A stretch of DNA of 24,527 nt from CAYVMN01 sp964452575 (GCA_964452575.1 CAYVMN010000044.1:1-24527), one strand, 5' to 3'; positions 1-9,348 are shown, counted from the stretch's first letter. A program made the numbers and translations. Notes: generated by a model from the sequence alone, not told the origin.

Positions 1-20
1 ATTTCCACCGCCTTTTAATG

Positions 21-55
21 CTAACCGCTAATGGCTAATGGCTAATGGCTAACCG
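21..55. repeat. Heptamer tandem repeat, five units
   Basis: Five consecutive 7-bp units: CTAACCG, three copies of CTAATGG, then CTAACCG. The outer two units are identical to each other and differ from the inner three at two positions. The array lies downstream of the nrdJ stop codon in non-coding DNA. It looks like a slippage-prone simple repeat; no function is evident. Confidence 0.85.
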
Positions 56-109
56 TACAGGTTGAATTTTTTACTATGAAGAAAAATTTGGACTATCTCG
101 GGAACGGTC

Positions 110-2599
110 CTAACCGCATTTGGTAAAACCGCAAAAGTGGCAGGTCATACAGCCCTCTTCAAAGCTGATGGTTTGGCCGCACTCGGGACAGGTTTCTCCG
201 AGGAGACTGTTTTCATACCTCCCCCGTCTTTCCAGGGGCTTATCTTTGAGATACCTCTTCTCCAAGACCCTGCTGATGGCATCCGGTATGGAGAGCACCA
301 GCCCGTCCTTTTGAAAGACAGGGTGCTCTCCGCCGATTCCCTTTAGCTGCTCCACGATCTTATCCACGCCAACCCCCGACCTGAGGAGAAGAGATACCAG
401 CCGGCCAATGGCCTCGGTCTTGGCCGTTGTGGACCTTCCAGACTTACCAATTATCGCAAACACCTCAAAGGGCCGCCCCTCATATTCGGTCACCGTAACA
501 TAGAGGTTCCCGTATCCGGTAGCCATTTTGGTCGTGAAACCTCCTAAGGTCTCAGGCCGCTCTTGAACGGCCCCCATGAAGACATCATCCCTCTTTTCAC
601 GACCTACGAAAGAGAGTACCTGGTTTTCCTTACTCCCGTCCCTGTATATGGTCACACCCTTACATCCCAGTTCATACGCCAGGTCGTAAACCTTAAGAAC
701 ATCATCCACGGTGCAATCACGGGGCAGGTTGACCGTCTTTGAAACCGCGTTGTCAGTATGCCGCTGAAAGGCGGCCTGCATGCGGACGTGCCATTCGGGC
801 GTTACGTCGTGGGCTGTCACAAAGACTTCCCTCACATCTTCAGGGATCTCCTCTATATCCTTGATGCTCCCCATCCGTGCAACCGTATCCATCAATTCTG
901 GGCTATAAAAACCTCTCTCCCTGGCCACCTTCTCAAAATAGGGATTCACCTCAAGGAGCCTGTCATGATCCATGACGTTCCGGACAAAGCTGAGTGCAAA
1001 CAATGGTTCGATGCCGCTCGAACACCCGGCAATGATGCTCAATGTTCCTGTAGGAGCGATGGTGGTAGTGGTAGCATTTCTGTACGTGCACCCTTCCCTG
1101 TCCACAAAGATGCTCCTTTCGAAATTTCCGAACACACCCCTCCCTTCCGCCAATTCCTTGGAGGCCTCGTGCGACTCCTTCTGAACAAAACTCATGACCT
1201 CTTCGGCTACCTCGAGGGCCCTTTCACTATTATATGGGACCTTCAACTGATAGAGCATATCGGAAAAGCCCATAACTCCAAGGCCAATCTTCCGATTTCC
1301 TTTTACCATCTTGTCGATCTCTGGCAAGGGATACTTGGAGACGTCGATCGTATTATCCAAGAAGCGCACGGCCTGCCAGATCGTCTCCTTCACTCCCTCA
1401 TAATCGATAGCGGGAGCACCGCCGTCTTCTATCACAAATTTGGCCAGATTAATGGACCCGAGGTTACAGGCCTCTAAAGGGAGCAATGGTTGCTCACCGC
1501 ACGGATTGGTACTCTCTATTTCTCCCAATGCAGGGGTCGGATTATCTCTATTTATCTTGTCCAAGAAGATGATCCCAGGATCCCCATTTTCCCAGGCCTG
1601 TCTGACTAAGGCCCCATAAACCTCAACGGCATCCAGCTCTCCGGCCTTCCCCTTGTCCCTCGGATCCCACAGGGCATAGGATGTATTGTTTTTTACGGCT
1701 TCCATAAAGACGTCGGTCACGGCAACCGAGATATTGAAATTATTTAGCTCCCGGTTATTTTTCTTGCAGTAGATGAACTCCATAATGTCTGGATGATCAA
1801 CCCTTAGGATCGCCATATTGGCCCCCCGCCTGGCCCCCCCCTGTTTTACCTGTTCGGTAGCGGTGTTGAAGATCTTCATGAAGGACACAGGCCCTGATGC
1901 GATCCCCCCGGTTGTACCCACTCTGCTGTTTGCCGGCCTCAGACGAGAAAAGGAAAATCCGGTACCACCTCCAGACTTATGGATAAGTGCGGCATTCTTT
2001 AAGGCCTCGAAGATTCCCTCCATGCTATCCTCAACGGGGAGGACAAAACAGGCTGCCAATTGACCCAGACTGCGCCCCGCATTCATTAGGGTGGGAGAAT
2101 TTGGCAAGAACTTAAACTCGGTCATCATCCCGTAAAAGACCTCCTCCATCTTCTTCACCTGCAGGACGCCACCGTACTTCCTCTCCGCACCGGCGATATG
2201 CCTTGCTACCCTTTTGAACATTGCCTCCGGGGTTTCAATTACCTTCCCTCGGCCGTCCTTCTTGAGATACCTCCTTTCTAGCACCTTCCTGGCATTTTCT
2301 GAGAGACACAGTTCCTTCTTTACAAAGACAGACTTATCCAGCCGAACTGGCGAGGCCCCGGAAAGTCCGTACTCAAGCAGCTTTGCCTCGATCATTTTTT
2401 CAATAATCGGCATGGTGATGGTACTGACCTCCATCTTGGAGATCTGTTCTCGAAGAAACCTGCTGATGTCCATGGCCTGGCTTGTGTCAATGGGGTTCTC
2501 CCTGACCAGAAGATCGGAAAAACGATGATCGTCCCATCTGTAAGCAGTCAGATCAAAAGCCCCCTCGTCTGTGATCAAGATTTTTCCTTCCTGACCCAT
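110..2599 (-). CDS. nrdJ: Adenosylcobalamin-dependent (class II) ribonucleoside-diphosphate reductase
   Basis: Reduces ribonucleotides to deoxyribonucleotides in the cytoplasm, using a thiyl radical generated from adenosylcobalamin, so it works with or without oxygen. The 829-residue protein has the class II core: a cysteine at residue 184, the active-site NPCGE at 365-369 (radical Cys367, Glu369), the second redox cysteine at 378 with the usual 11-residue spacing, and the TTTIAPTGT phosphate loop. The C-terminus (804-829) is a cysteine-rich tail with two CxxC pairs and a final KCG, as in the zinc-ribbon NrdJ subgroup that relays reducing equivalents. The N-terminal 80 residues may be a reduced ATP-cone. 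The start is supported by a GGAGGGGG ribosome site about 5 bases upstream. A strong promoter overlapped by an NrdR-like box lies about 250 bp upstream on the same strand. Family assignment is firm. Confidence 0.97.
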   Translation of the reverse strand: MGQEGKILITDEGAFDLTAYRWDDHRFSDLLVRENPIDTSQAMDISRFLREQISKMEVSTITMPIIEKMIEAKLLEYGLSGASPVRLDKSVFVKKELCLSENARKVLERRYLKKDGRGKVIETPEAMFKRVARHIAGAERKYGGVLQVKKMEEVFYGMMTEFKFLPNSPTLMNAGRSLGQLAACFVLPVEDSMEGIFEALKNAALIHKSGGGTGFSFSRLRPANSRVGTTGGIASGPVSFMKIFNTATEQVKQGGARRGANMAILRVDHPDIMEFIYCKKNNRELNNFNISVAVTDVFMEAVKNNTSYALWDPRDKGKAGELDAVEVYGALVRQAWENGDPGIIFLDKINRDNPTPALGEIESTNPCGEQPLLPLEACNLGSINLAKFVIEDGGAPAIDYEGVKETIWQAVRFLDNTIDVSKYPLPEIDKMVKGNRKIGLGVMGFSDMLYQLKVPYNSERALEVAEEVMSFVQKESHEASKELAEGRGVFGNFERSIFVDREGCTYRNATTTTIAPTGTLSIIAGCSSGIEPLFALSFVRNVMDHDRLLEVNPYFEKVARERGFYSPELMDTVARMGSIKDIEEIPEDVREVFVTAHDVTPEWHVRMQAAFQRHTDNAVSKTVNLPRDCTVDDVLKVYDLAYELGCKGVTIYRDGSKENQVLSFVGREKRDDVFMGAVQERPETLGGFTTKMATGYGNLYVTVTEYEGRPFEVFAIIGKSGRSTTAKTEAIGRLVSLLLRSGVGVDKIVEQLKGIGGEHPVFQKDGLVLSIPDAISRVLEKRYLKDKPLERRGRYENSLLGETCPECGQTISFEEGCMTCHFCGFTKCG

Positions 2600-2851
2600 G
2601 GACCCCCTCCATAACTAATTAACCCGGATTTGTTGATCCCTCTCAAGACATCCCTGGCGGGACCCCCAATAAATCAGGTTGATGGACTTTCTGTTTTTAG
2701 TTATTACTGTTTATATCAAAATAGACCCGAGTACTCAACAATATATTCCCTATCTCGTTGACTTAGTGAAGAAGGAAAGGTCGGCCGTCTGGAATCAAGT
2801 CAAACAGGCCCTTAAGACATCAGAGAATGGAATATTTGAACATAATTTGTT

Positions 2852-2880
2852 TTCATACTACACAATATATAGTATGTCAA
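2852..2880 (-). promoter_or_regulatory. Candidate nrdJ promoter
   Basis: Reading the minus strand there is a perfect TTGACA -35 (2875-2880), a 17-bp spacer and TATGAA as -10 (2852-2857). Transcription would start near 2845 and give nrdJ a leader of roughly 245 nt. No obvious riboswitch fold or long leader ORF was seen in that leader. The assignment to nrdJ is by orientation and by the overlapping NrdR-like box. Confidence 0.65.
2860..2875. promoter_or_regulatory. NrdR box 1 (overlaps promoter spacer)
   Basis: The 16-mer ACACAATATATAGTAT matches 15 of 16 positions of the published NrdR consensus (acaCwAtATaTwGtgt). It sits between the -35 and -10 of the predicted nrdJ promoter, where repressor binding would block polymerase. 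NrdR represses ribonucleotide reductase genes when dATP is plentiful. The nrdR gene itself is not in the window. Confidence 0.7.
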
Positions 2881-2890
2881 GAGAAAAGTA

Positions 2891-2906
2891 ACGCAATATC
2901 TGTGGG
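2891..2906. promoter_or_regulatory. Weak second NrdR box
   Basis: A degenerate match (about 10 of 16 consensus positions, good in the left half with ACGCAATAT) starts exactly 31 bp from box 1, leaving a 15-bp gap. NrdR boxes typically occur as pairs separated by 15-16 bp, so the spacing supports a site whose sequence alone would not be convincing. Confidence 0.4.
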
Positions 2907-2932
2907 CTTTTGATGAAAGGAGTGATAATATC

Positions 2933-5641
2933 TTGAAATCCTTCCCGGAAAGATCCTGGTACCGTAAGAAACACGTCCCCCGCCTCATTGCCTCCCTTGT
3001 TGCTATTGTGGCTCTCCTTGCCGCGCCCCTTGTCTCCGTGCCCTACGAACCCTCTGTGACCACGGGGGCCCACAGGGTTACCCTGGATAACGGACTTACA
3101 ATAATCCTCAAGGAAGACCACAGTGAGCCTGTCGCCTCGATCCAGGTGTGGGTCAAAACAGGAAGCGCCAACGAGACGGAAGAAGAGGCGGGCATCACCC
3201 ACCTGATTGAGCACATGATCTTTAAAGGTACTCCTACCAAGAAGACAGGAGAAATTGCCAGGACCATTGAGGGCTCAGGGGGGCATATTAACGCCTACAC
3301 CTCACTTGACCGCACGGTCTATTATGTTGAAATTGCCTCTTCCCATTTTGTGACAGGCCTTGATGTCCTCTTGGATGCTGTCCAGCATTCCCTCTTCGAC
3401 CCCTTAGAGCTGGAGAGGGAAAAAGAGGTAGTCCTGGAGGAATACCGCCGCTCATTAGATATCCCACGAACGCGCCTGAGTTGGGCCATGATGGAGCTTT
3501 GCTATGAAAAACATCCTTACAGAAGGCCAATAATCGGGTATGAATCAACCATCCGCTCCATTGACCGCAAGGCGATCCTCAATTACATGGATAAATGGTA
3601 CACACCCCATAACATGGTCGTGGTGGCGGTGGGAGACTTTAAAACCGACCTTGCACTCGAGACCATCAAGAAGCTCACAAGAGATTTTCCAAGGAGGACC
3701 GGCCGAGCGCCCTCAAGGCCGCAGGAACCAGAACAGACCACCCTCAGAAGGGTCATCAAAGAGGACAAGGTTCAGCAGGTCTATCTGGATATGTCGTGGC
3801 ACATACCCTCTTTGACCGATCCGGACACCTATCCCCTGGACCTCCTTGAAACCATCCTATCACACGGAGAGAGTTCGAGGCTCTACAAGCGACTAAAAAT
3901 GGAGGAAAACCTTGTTTACAGCGTCAGTGCCGGGGCGTATTCCCTCTCAGATCCTGGCCTCTTCTCGATTGCATCTGACCTTGGTCCCGAAAACGTCAAT
4001 AAGGCCTTAAGGACGATTGCAGGGGTAATCGCTGAAATAGCCCGGGAGTCGGTTCCAGAACCAGAATTGGAAAAGGCAAAGCGCATCGTGGAGGCCGACT
4101 TTGTCTTTGATATGGAGAGTATGGCGGGTCAGGCCAGAACGCTCGCCTTTTTCCAGACAATGACCGGCGATATGTATAATGCCAACAAGTACCTACAGGC
4201 TCTTAAGGCGGTTACACCCAATGATATCTCAAGGGTGGTAAGGACCTATCTCAGACCTGAAAACCTCTCAATAGGAATAATGGCACCGTCAGCCTCTGAT
4301 ATCCAGTTACCAGTTCAAGAACTGACACGGATTTTTGCCCTACCCGGACCGACGGCCATTGCTAAGGTCGACCTGACTAAGGAAGGGGAGAAAGGGGTCT
4401 CCATGACCACCCTTTCAAACGGCATGAGACTGGTTATCAAGGAAAACCACAGGCTACCAGAGGTATCGTTCACCGGGGCCTTTCTTGGAGGAACCAGGCT
4501 GGAAGGCCCGGAGGAATGGGGGATTTCCAATTTTGTCGCCAAGATGCTGACACGGGGGACTACCGAAAGAACCGCCTCCCAGATTGCATCCACTGTGGAG
4601 TCCTGGGCAGGGCAACTTGAGGGATTTTCCGGCAAAAATAGCCTTGGAATCTCGGGAAAGTTTTTGAGCAAGGACATCTATCCCGCCCTCGAGCTCCTTG
4701 CCGATGTAATCATCCATCCCAGGTTCCCTGAAATTGAAGTGGAAAAGGTAAGAGAGGACATCCTGGCCGCTATCAATGCCAAGAAGGACCGTCCCATGGT
4801 GGAACTCTTCGATCTCTTTTACAGGACCCTCTTCCAGCATTACCCTTATGGCCATCCCCTTACAGGGACAGAAAAGACTATTCGCGCCATTAAGAGAGCA
4901 GAAATGGTAAAGTGGTTCAGGATGATCGCCACTCCTCCCAATTTTGTCCTGGTTATTGTCGGAGATTTAGATAAGGATAACCTGATCCCATATGTCGAGA
5001 CCCTCTTTGGCGCCTTTGCTCCCTCTTCTTACAGGCTGCCGGAGATACCCACCGAACCCCCCCTTGAAAGGCCAAGAGAGGCCCACCTTGAAAGACCCTC
5101 TGCACAGACCCACCTGGCAGTGGGATACCTGGGGGCAGATCTCAAGAGCAAGGATAACGCACCAATGGCCTTGGTGGAGACCAGCCTCTCCGGTCAAGGG
5201 GGAAGGTTGTTTTCACAACTGAGGGACAGGGAAAGCCTCGCATACGCAATAACCGCCTTCAGGCGTCCGGGGTTGGATACGGGGGCCTTCGGCGTCTATT
5301 TGGCCTGTGATCCCGGCAAACTCTCTGTTGCAAAAGAGGCAGTCTTCAAGGAGTTAGACAAGATAAGAAAAGGAGGCTTGACCCAAAAGGAGCTTGAGGC
5401 AGCAAAGAGATACCTGTTGGGGAGCCTCAAGATCGGGCTCCAGACCAATGGAAGTCAGGCTATGCAGATGGCCTTTGATGAGCTGTACGGCCTCGGTTAT
5501 GACGACATCCACCGGTTTGTGCGGAAGATAGAACGTGTCACCCTGCAGGATGTAAAAGAGGCCGTCCGCAAGGTTATACGACCGGAGGGATTTGTCCTCG
5601 CCACTGTGGGGCCCGGCCAAAACAAATCCGGCCCTAACTGA
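2933..5641 (+). CDS. Secreted two-domain M16 (pitrilysin-like) zinc metallopeptidase
   Basis: An inverzincin peptidase that degrades peptides or processes proteins, probably in the cell envelope. Of 902 residues, 17-36 form a hydrophobic segment after a basic N-terminus (signal peptide or anchor). The zinc motif HxxEH is at 90-94 (HLIEH), and the third ligand is probably Glu170, at the normal spacing of about 75 residues. A second M16 repeat begins near residue 483; there the motif is replaced by a sequence without histidines, so that half is the inactive partner domain, and its later part has the conserved R...Y pair (SQLRDRESLAYA). The start is TTG at 2933, preceded by AAAGGAG about 10 bases upstream. 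It is transcribed away from nrdJ and converges on the MATE gene. Substrate unknown. Confidence 0.93.
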   Translation: MKSFPERSWYRKKHVPRLIASLVAIVALLAAPLVSVPYEPSVTTGAHRVTLDNGLTIILKEDHSEPVASIQVWVKTGSANETEEEAGITHLIEHMIFKGTPTKKTGEIARTIEGSGGHINAYTSLDRTVYYVEIASSHFVTGLDVLLDAVQHSLFDPLELEREKEVVLEEYRRSLDIPRTRLSWAMMELCYEKHPYRRPIIGYESTIRSIDRKAILNYMDKWYTPHNMVVVAVGDFKTDLALETIKKLTRDFPRRTGRAPSRPQEPEQTTLRRVIKEDKVQQVYLDMSWHIPSLTDPDTYPLDLLETILSHGESSRLYKRLKMEENLVYSVSAGAYSLSDPGLFSIASDLGPENVNKALRTIAGVIAEIARESVPEPELEKAKRIVEADFVFDMESMAGQARTLAFFQTMTGDMYNANKYLQALKAVTPNDISRVVRTYLRPENLSIGIMAPSASDIQLPVQELTRIFALPGPTAIAKVDLTKEGEKGVSMTTLSNGMRLVIKENHRLPEVSFTGAFLGGTRLEGPEEWGISNFVAKMLTRGTTERTASQIASTVESWAGQLEGFSGKNSLGISGKFLSKDIYPALELLADVIIHPRFPEIEVEKVREDILAAINAKKDRPMVELFDLFYRTLFQHYPYGHPLTGTEKTIRAIKRAEMVKWFRMIATPPNFVLVIVGDLDKDNLIPYVETLFGAFAPSSYRLPEIPTEPPLERPREAHLERPSAQTHLAVGYLGADLKSKDNAPMALVETSLSGQGGRLFSQLRDRESLAYAITAFRRPGLDTGAFGVYLACDPGKLSVAKEAVFKELDKIRKGGLTQKELEAAKRYLLGSLKIGLQTNGSQAMQMAFDELYGLGYDDIHRFVRKIERVTLQDVKEAVRKVIRPEGFVLATVGPGQNKSGPN

Positions 5642-5730
5642 ATCGCCTCAATCTCTTTATTCGTATCACTTTACCTCTTTGAAAATAACGGTAAATTGTG
5701 GCAGATCTGAAGGCTACTTCCTTGGAGGAA

Positions 5731-7131
5731 TCACGGGGCAAGGGCCGTCGCAGGCTGTTCAATCACCCGCATACCCTTCCATTTCCCCCCAAGAAACCGA
5801 AAAAAGAACACGAATCCGAGTGTAACTACATAGGCCGAGGCGATGACCCAGGCAGACATGAGCCCCCATTTGAGAATAATTACAGAGATGTAGGTTGGAA
5901 CAACAAGCACGAGCAGTGACATAATGGCAACCATGATCATCACATAGCGGGTGTCTCCCGCCCCTTTCACTGCAGCGGCGAATACCATGTTCATGGTGTC
6001 AAAGATAGAGTAAATAGCTACGAACCTCAACAGGATCACCGTAAGCCTATAGATCTCAGGAAAACGTCTGGGGTCTGCCTGGGCCGCAAAGGGGGCTACA
6101 AATACATCAGGGATTAACACGTATGCCAAGGCGATCCCAGCCATATAAACAAAGGTCAGGTGGAATGCGGAGTACACACTCCTCTGTGCGAGGAAGGGCC
6201 TGTCTTTTCCCAGATACTGACCCACAAGCACTGATACGGCTATGCCCGAGCCGATCATGGGCATGAAAACAAGAGTGCTGATGTTGAATGCGATGTTGGT
6301 GGCGGCAAGGTTAGTGGTCCCCATTCGTCCAACCAGAAGGATGAATATGGTGAAGCCAGCCATGTCGAGAAAGAACTCAGCTCCTACAGGGAAACCGAAA
6401 CGCAAGAGCCGAAGGAGAAGACCCTTTTCCAACCTCCAGCCCGAAAGCGTGCGGAATGCCTTTTTGTGTGCCCCTCTTGATATAAGGGCCATGTACATGA
6501 GAAATGAGACAAGGCCTGAGAGGACAGTTGCCATTCCCGCCCCCTTTATCCCCAGCTCTGGGAAACCCCAATTGCCGAATATGAGGGCATAGTCCATGAA
6601 TAGGTTGACGGTCGTGGAGGAGATATTCACCCACATGACCGGCCACGTCTTTCCCCTGCCTGAAAAGAACCCGGAGATGGCAGAAGATGCAATTACAGGT
6701 GCTCCCCCAAGGCATAAGATCCGAAAGTAGTCCACTTCATGGCCTTGCACCGCCGGCTCATGCCCCACCAGGCCGAATATGGGCCGTGCAAAGGGCATGA
6801 GGCAGACAAGGGCCAGACCACCAAGCACCGATACATAGATTCCCTGCCACAAGGCGGGTCCGATCCGATGGTATCTCCCGGCCCCATAGTATTGGGCGAC
6901 AAAGGTGCTCACGTAGGTCGCCGTACCTATGAAGATACTCATGATCGTGAAGTTGAGGATACCGGCGGGCATGGCAGCCGCGATGGCCTCTGGGGAGTAC
7001 CATGAGAGGAACATCCGGTCCACAAAGTGCTGGATAGACCACGCCCCTGTGCTCAGGATGAGTGGAATTGCTATGACAAGGAATTCCCTGTACCCCCCTT
7101 CACCGTTCCATCGCTTGCCAAGAAGTTTCAT
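5731..7131 (-). CDS. MATE family multidrug/metabolite efflux transporter
   Basis: An inner-membrane exporter of the MATE family (NorM/DinF-like fold), driving drug or metabolite efflux with a Na+ or H+ gradient. The 466-residue protein is hydrophobic throughout, consistent with about 12 transmembrane helices in two homologous halves. The N-terminal helix region, reading IPLILSTGAWSIQHFVDRMF, and the later VGQYLGKD motif are typical of the family. An upstream in-frame start (7215) exists, but the start at 7131 (MKLLGKRW) has a good GGAGGG site about 4-8 bases upstream and removes an atypical N-terminal tail. Substrate cannot be told. It lies just downstream of the yfdX-like gene on the same strand, so it may share its transcript. 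Confidence 0.93.
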   Translation of the reverse strand: MKLLGKRWNGEGGYREFLVIAIPLILSTGAWSIQHFVDRMFLSWYSPEAIAAAMPAGILNFTIMSIFIGTATYVSTFVAQYYGAGRYHRIGPALWQGIYVSVLGGLALVCLMPFARPIFGLVGHEPAVQGHEVDYFRILCLGGAPVIASSAISGFFSGRGKTWPVMWVNISSTTVNLFMDYALIFGNWGFPELGIKGAGMATVLSGLVSFLMYMALISRGAHKKAFRTLSGWRLEKGLLLRLLRFGFPVGAEFFLDMAGFTIFILLVGRMGTTNLAATNIAFNISTLVFMPMIGSGIAVSVLVGQYLGKDRPFLAQRSVYSAFHLTFVYMAGIALAYVLIPDVFVAPFAAQADPRRFPEIYRLTVILLRFVAIYSIFDTMNMVFAAAVKGAGDTRYVMIMVAIMSLLVLVVPTYISVIILKWGLMSAWVIASAYVVTLGFVFFFRFLGGKWKGMRVIEQPATALAP

Positions 7132-7245
7132 AGACCCTCCCTGCCGGAAAAGCCCTGCACAGATATGGAACAAGAAAAAATGAGCAAGAGGCCCCACCTC
7201 TGACCTCCTGCCCATTTATAAACGTGCCCTTTGTCGACACTTGAG

Positions 7246-8199
7246 CTACTTGAACTTGTCAACCATCTTGCGAAAGAGGGCCTTGGTCTTGTCCCACGTT
7301 TCTCTTATATCCTCCCCAAGCCCTTTTCCCTTTTCACCTATCTTTCTTTCAAGATCATCTATTTTTTCTTTCAAGGCATCGATCTCTTTCTTCGTTTGTT
7401 CATCGGTTTCCTTGGCAGCCTTCTTGAGATACTCCTTGGCCTTTCTCAGTGCTGCCAAGGCCGCCTCGTACTTACCTCTTGCATATTGTTTTGAGGCCTG
7501 CCACAGGCTGGTCTCTGCAATCACCAGCGGCTGGTAGATGGCCACAGAGATAACCTGGACCCCCTCCTCGGCATCACTCAAGGCCTCATCGGCCTTTTTT
7601 TCCTCATTATTGGCAAGCAAATGAGCGGCATCGAGGACCTTGCGCTCTGTGTGACCTAAAGGCAATTCAATTTCCACAAAGAGCAATCCCTCGTCAGCAA
7701 GCGCCAGTTCCCTTTTTGCCCTTTCCTTGTCTTTTTCTTCCAGTGCCTTTTTGGCTTCATCAACATGTTGCCTGACCTCCTTCACAGGGATGAAGTCCTC
7801 GACCGCATCCAAAGATGCATAAATAGGTATCAGGTCTGGAACAACCTCTTCGGTATTCTCATAGGATAGATGCTTCCGGGCCACCCAGATATGATCTCTT
7901 ATCTTCGTGGTAGGAAGCCCGGCCCTTATGTTATCGATCAGCTTTAGTGCCTCGCTCATCTCTTTTTTGGCATCCTTTGGATTCTTGGCATGTATATAGC
8001 CCCTCGCATTTGCGATATGTCTTAGCACCTTGACTGCTAAAGAAGAGATCTGTTTCTGTTCTGAATAGGTTAGGGGTCTTGCAGGGGCTACGGCCACCTC
8101 CTCCTCCATCTTGGCGCCGAAAGAGCTCTGGGTACTAATCGGCCCTAAGAAAAGAAATAGGCATGCAAAGCCCGGCAGTAAGATCCTCATCATTTTCAT
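7246..8199 (-). CDS. YfdX family protein, secreted, with C-terminal coiled coil
   Basis: A predicted periplasmic or envelope protein of the YfdX family, whose enterobacterial members are linked to acid and stress responses; the molecular function is not settled. Residues 1-29 form a signal peptide (hydrophobic LLPGFACLFLFLG). Residues 40-230 are the helical YfdX repeat region, with two related A-x(2)-AL-x-EK-like segments. Residues 235-317 are very rich in K, E and A with heptad-like spacing, suggesting a coiled-coil tail longer than in the short enterobacterial proteins. The start has a strong GGAGGTGA site 7 bases upstream. MATE follows 114 bp downstream on the same strand. Family assignment is from recognised sequence pattern. 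Confidence 0.82.
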   Translation of the reverse strand: MKMMRILLPGFACLFLFLGPISTQSSFGAKMEEEVAVAPARPLTYSEQKQISSLAVKVLRHIANARGYIHAKNPKDAKKEMSEALKLIDNIRAGLPTTKIRDHIWVARKHLSYENTEEVVPDLIPIYASLDAVEDFIPVKEVRQHVDEAKKALEEKDKERAKRELALADEGLLFVEIELPLGHTERKVLDAAHLLANNEEKKADEALSDAEEGVQVISVAIYQPLVIAETSLWQASKQYARGKYEAALAALRKAKEYLKKAAKETDEQTKKEIDALKEKIDDLERKIGEKGKGLGEDIRETWDKTKALFRKMVDKFK

Positions 8200-8316
8200 A
8201 GGCCTTCACCTCCAACTGACATCTGGTTTGGTCTACGGTTAGAATTTTGGTATGTAACTTGTTCGCAAGATGCAAATATGTCTTGTTTAGGTTAACCAAA
8301 TTAGATGAATCCTGAA

Positions 8317-8378
8317 CACCGGCCACTAAACACCGAATACTGTTTCGGTTGCGGCCGAAGGCCTGCACTGGGCCGGTG
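8317..8378. other. Branched inverted-repeat structure (three-way-junction-like)
   Basis: An 8-bp perfect outer stem (CACCGGCC at 8317-8324, GGCCGGTG at 8371-8378) encloses two hairpins: ACCGAA/TTCGGT (8332-8349, 6-base loop) and GCGGCC...GGCC-T-GC (8351-8366, GAA loop). It lies between the solute-binding protein stop and the yfdX-like start. No T-tract follows it on either strand, so it is not a standard terminator. It may be a REP-like element or a structured 3' UTR. Confidence 0.5.
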
Positions 8379-8413
8379 CTTGATGGAGGCCGGGGATCTT
8401 CGCATCATCTAGG

Positions 8414-9154
8414 TCAATATGAATCCATAATCCTCTTATACGTTCCGTCCTTTTTGATATTGGCGAGGCCTTTATCCAGTTCATCTGCATAATACTGGCT
8501 CTTCGGATTTTTTCTTGAAAAGGCCAGAAAGATCGGTGTGGTCTCATTTATAAACGCCGCTTCGATCTTGTTTTCAAGGCCCAATTCCTTGAGTAATACA
8601 GAGGCGGTCTTATCATAGATGATCGTTGCGTCAATTCGTCCGGCGGCCAACTTCTTGAGATTGATTTTTTCAGATCTAGAATCCTCCTTAATGATCTTCC
8701 CCGCTTCGACCGCCTTAAGGAAATGATCCCCATAACCATAACCCAGAACAACACCGATCTTCTCTTTGTGAACTAATTCGTCCCTCGTTTTGGCCTTCAA
8801 GGGTTTTTCCCTGTTCTGATAGTAGGCCGATATAGCATCATAAAGGGGGGTATTACCCAGAATATATTTCCTTTTGCTTTCTTCATCTAAGGGGACATTG
8901 AATCCGCCGAGTAGGTCACCCCATTCCACCAGTTTTAGGATCCGGTTATAAGGCATTACCTTGAAATCCACATCTATTCCCACACTCTTAAAGGCTGCTG
9001 CTACTATTTCGTTTGCCATTCCGGTTCCATCTGCCTTTGAATAAGGGATCCAGTCATCTTCTGCCCCCAGTATAATGGTCTCACCATTTGCCGACGGTAG
9101 AGACAGACACAGCACTACGAGCACACCAACCAGCCCACTGAAAAGCCTCTTCAC
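8414..9154 (-). CDS. Periplasmic extracellular solute-binding protein, family 3
   Basis: A type II periplasmic binding protein of the amino-acid-binding family 3 (SBP_bac_3), which normally captures a small polar ligand for an ABC importer. The 246 residues begin with a signal peptide (1-24, ending SANG, probable cleavage before ETIILG). The mature protein starts with the family's opening pattern LGAEDDWIPYSKADGTGMANEIV and runs to the closing KKDGTYKRIMDSY. No lipobox cysteine is seen. The start is GTG at 9154 with purine-rich GGAAAGG about 10 bases upstream. No permease or ATPase gene is adjacent, so it may be an orphan receptor or serve a distant transporter. Confidence 0.88.
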   Translation of the reverse strand: MKRLFSGLVGVLVVLCLSLPSANGETIILGAEDDWIPYSKADGTGMANEIVAAAFKSVGIDVDFKVMPYNRILKLVEWGDLLGGFNVPLDEESKRKYILGNTPLYDAISAYYQNREKPLKAKTRDELVHKEKIGVVLGYGYGDHFLKAVEAGKIIKEDSRSEKINLKKLAAGRIDATIIYDKTASVLLKELGLENKIEAAFINETTPIFLAFSRKNPKSQYYADELDKGLANIKKDGTYKRIMDSY

Positions 9155-9292
9155 CCTCTTACCCTTTCCTTATTCCATTGCACCCCTCTGACCTGTGGGC
9201 GTCATGATATGCACGACCACGAGGTCCCTGCCAAAGGACTTCATACGAAGATACGTCCATTTATGCCCATTGAGGCCAGTTACGTCGCAATC

Positions 9293-9323
9293 GTTCACCA
9301 CAGAGGGCACAGAGTAGACAGAG
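9293..9323 (+). repeat. Left terminal inverted repeat of GxxExxY cassette
   Basis: Begins GTTCACCACAGAGGGCACAG and pairs with 9548-9578 over 31 positions with six mismatches. The internal CACAGAG is itself repeated, a pattern common in intergenic DNA of environmental anaerobes. Confidence 0.75.
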
Positions 9324-9348
9324 CAAACTCTCTTGTTTTAGTCATTGA

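Noticed and set aside
758..1477. A 239-codon open frame on the plus strand
   Set aside because: It lies fully antisense to the well-supported nrdJ core, has no family resemblance and no ribosome site; it is a codon-bias shadow.
2679..2891. A 70-codon plus-strand frame between nrdJ and the M16 gene
   Set aside because: Starts at TTG without a good ribosome site, overlaps the predicted nrdJ promoter and NrdR box, and resembles nothing known.
9157..9286. A minus-strand frame (…KWTYLRMKSFGRDLVVVHIM…) ending just before the solute-binding gene, open across the cassette if the cassette and one direct repeat are removed
   Set aside because: Too short, no convincing start, and no family recognised; it could be the target gene of the cassette but cannot be supported.
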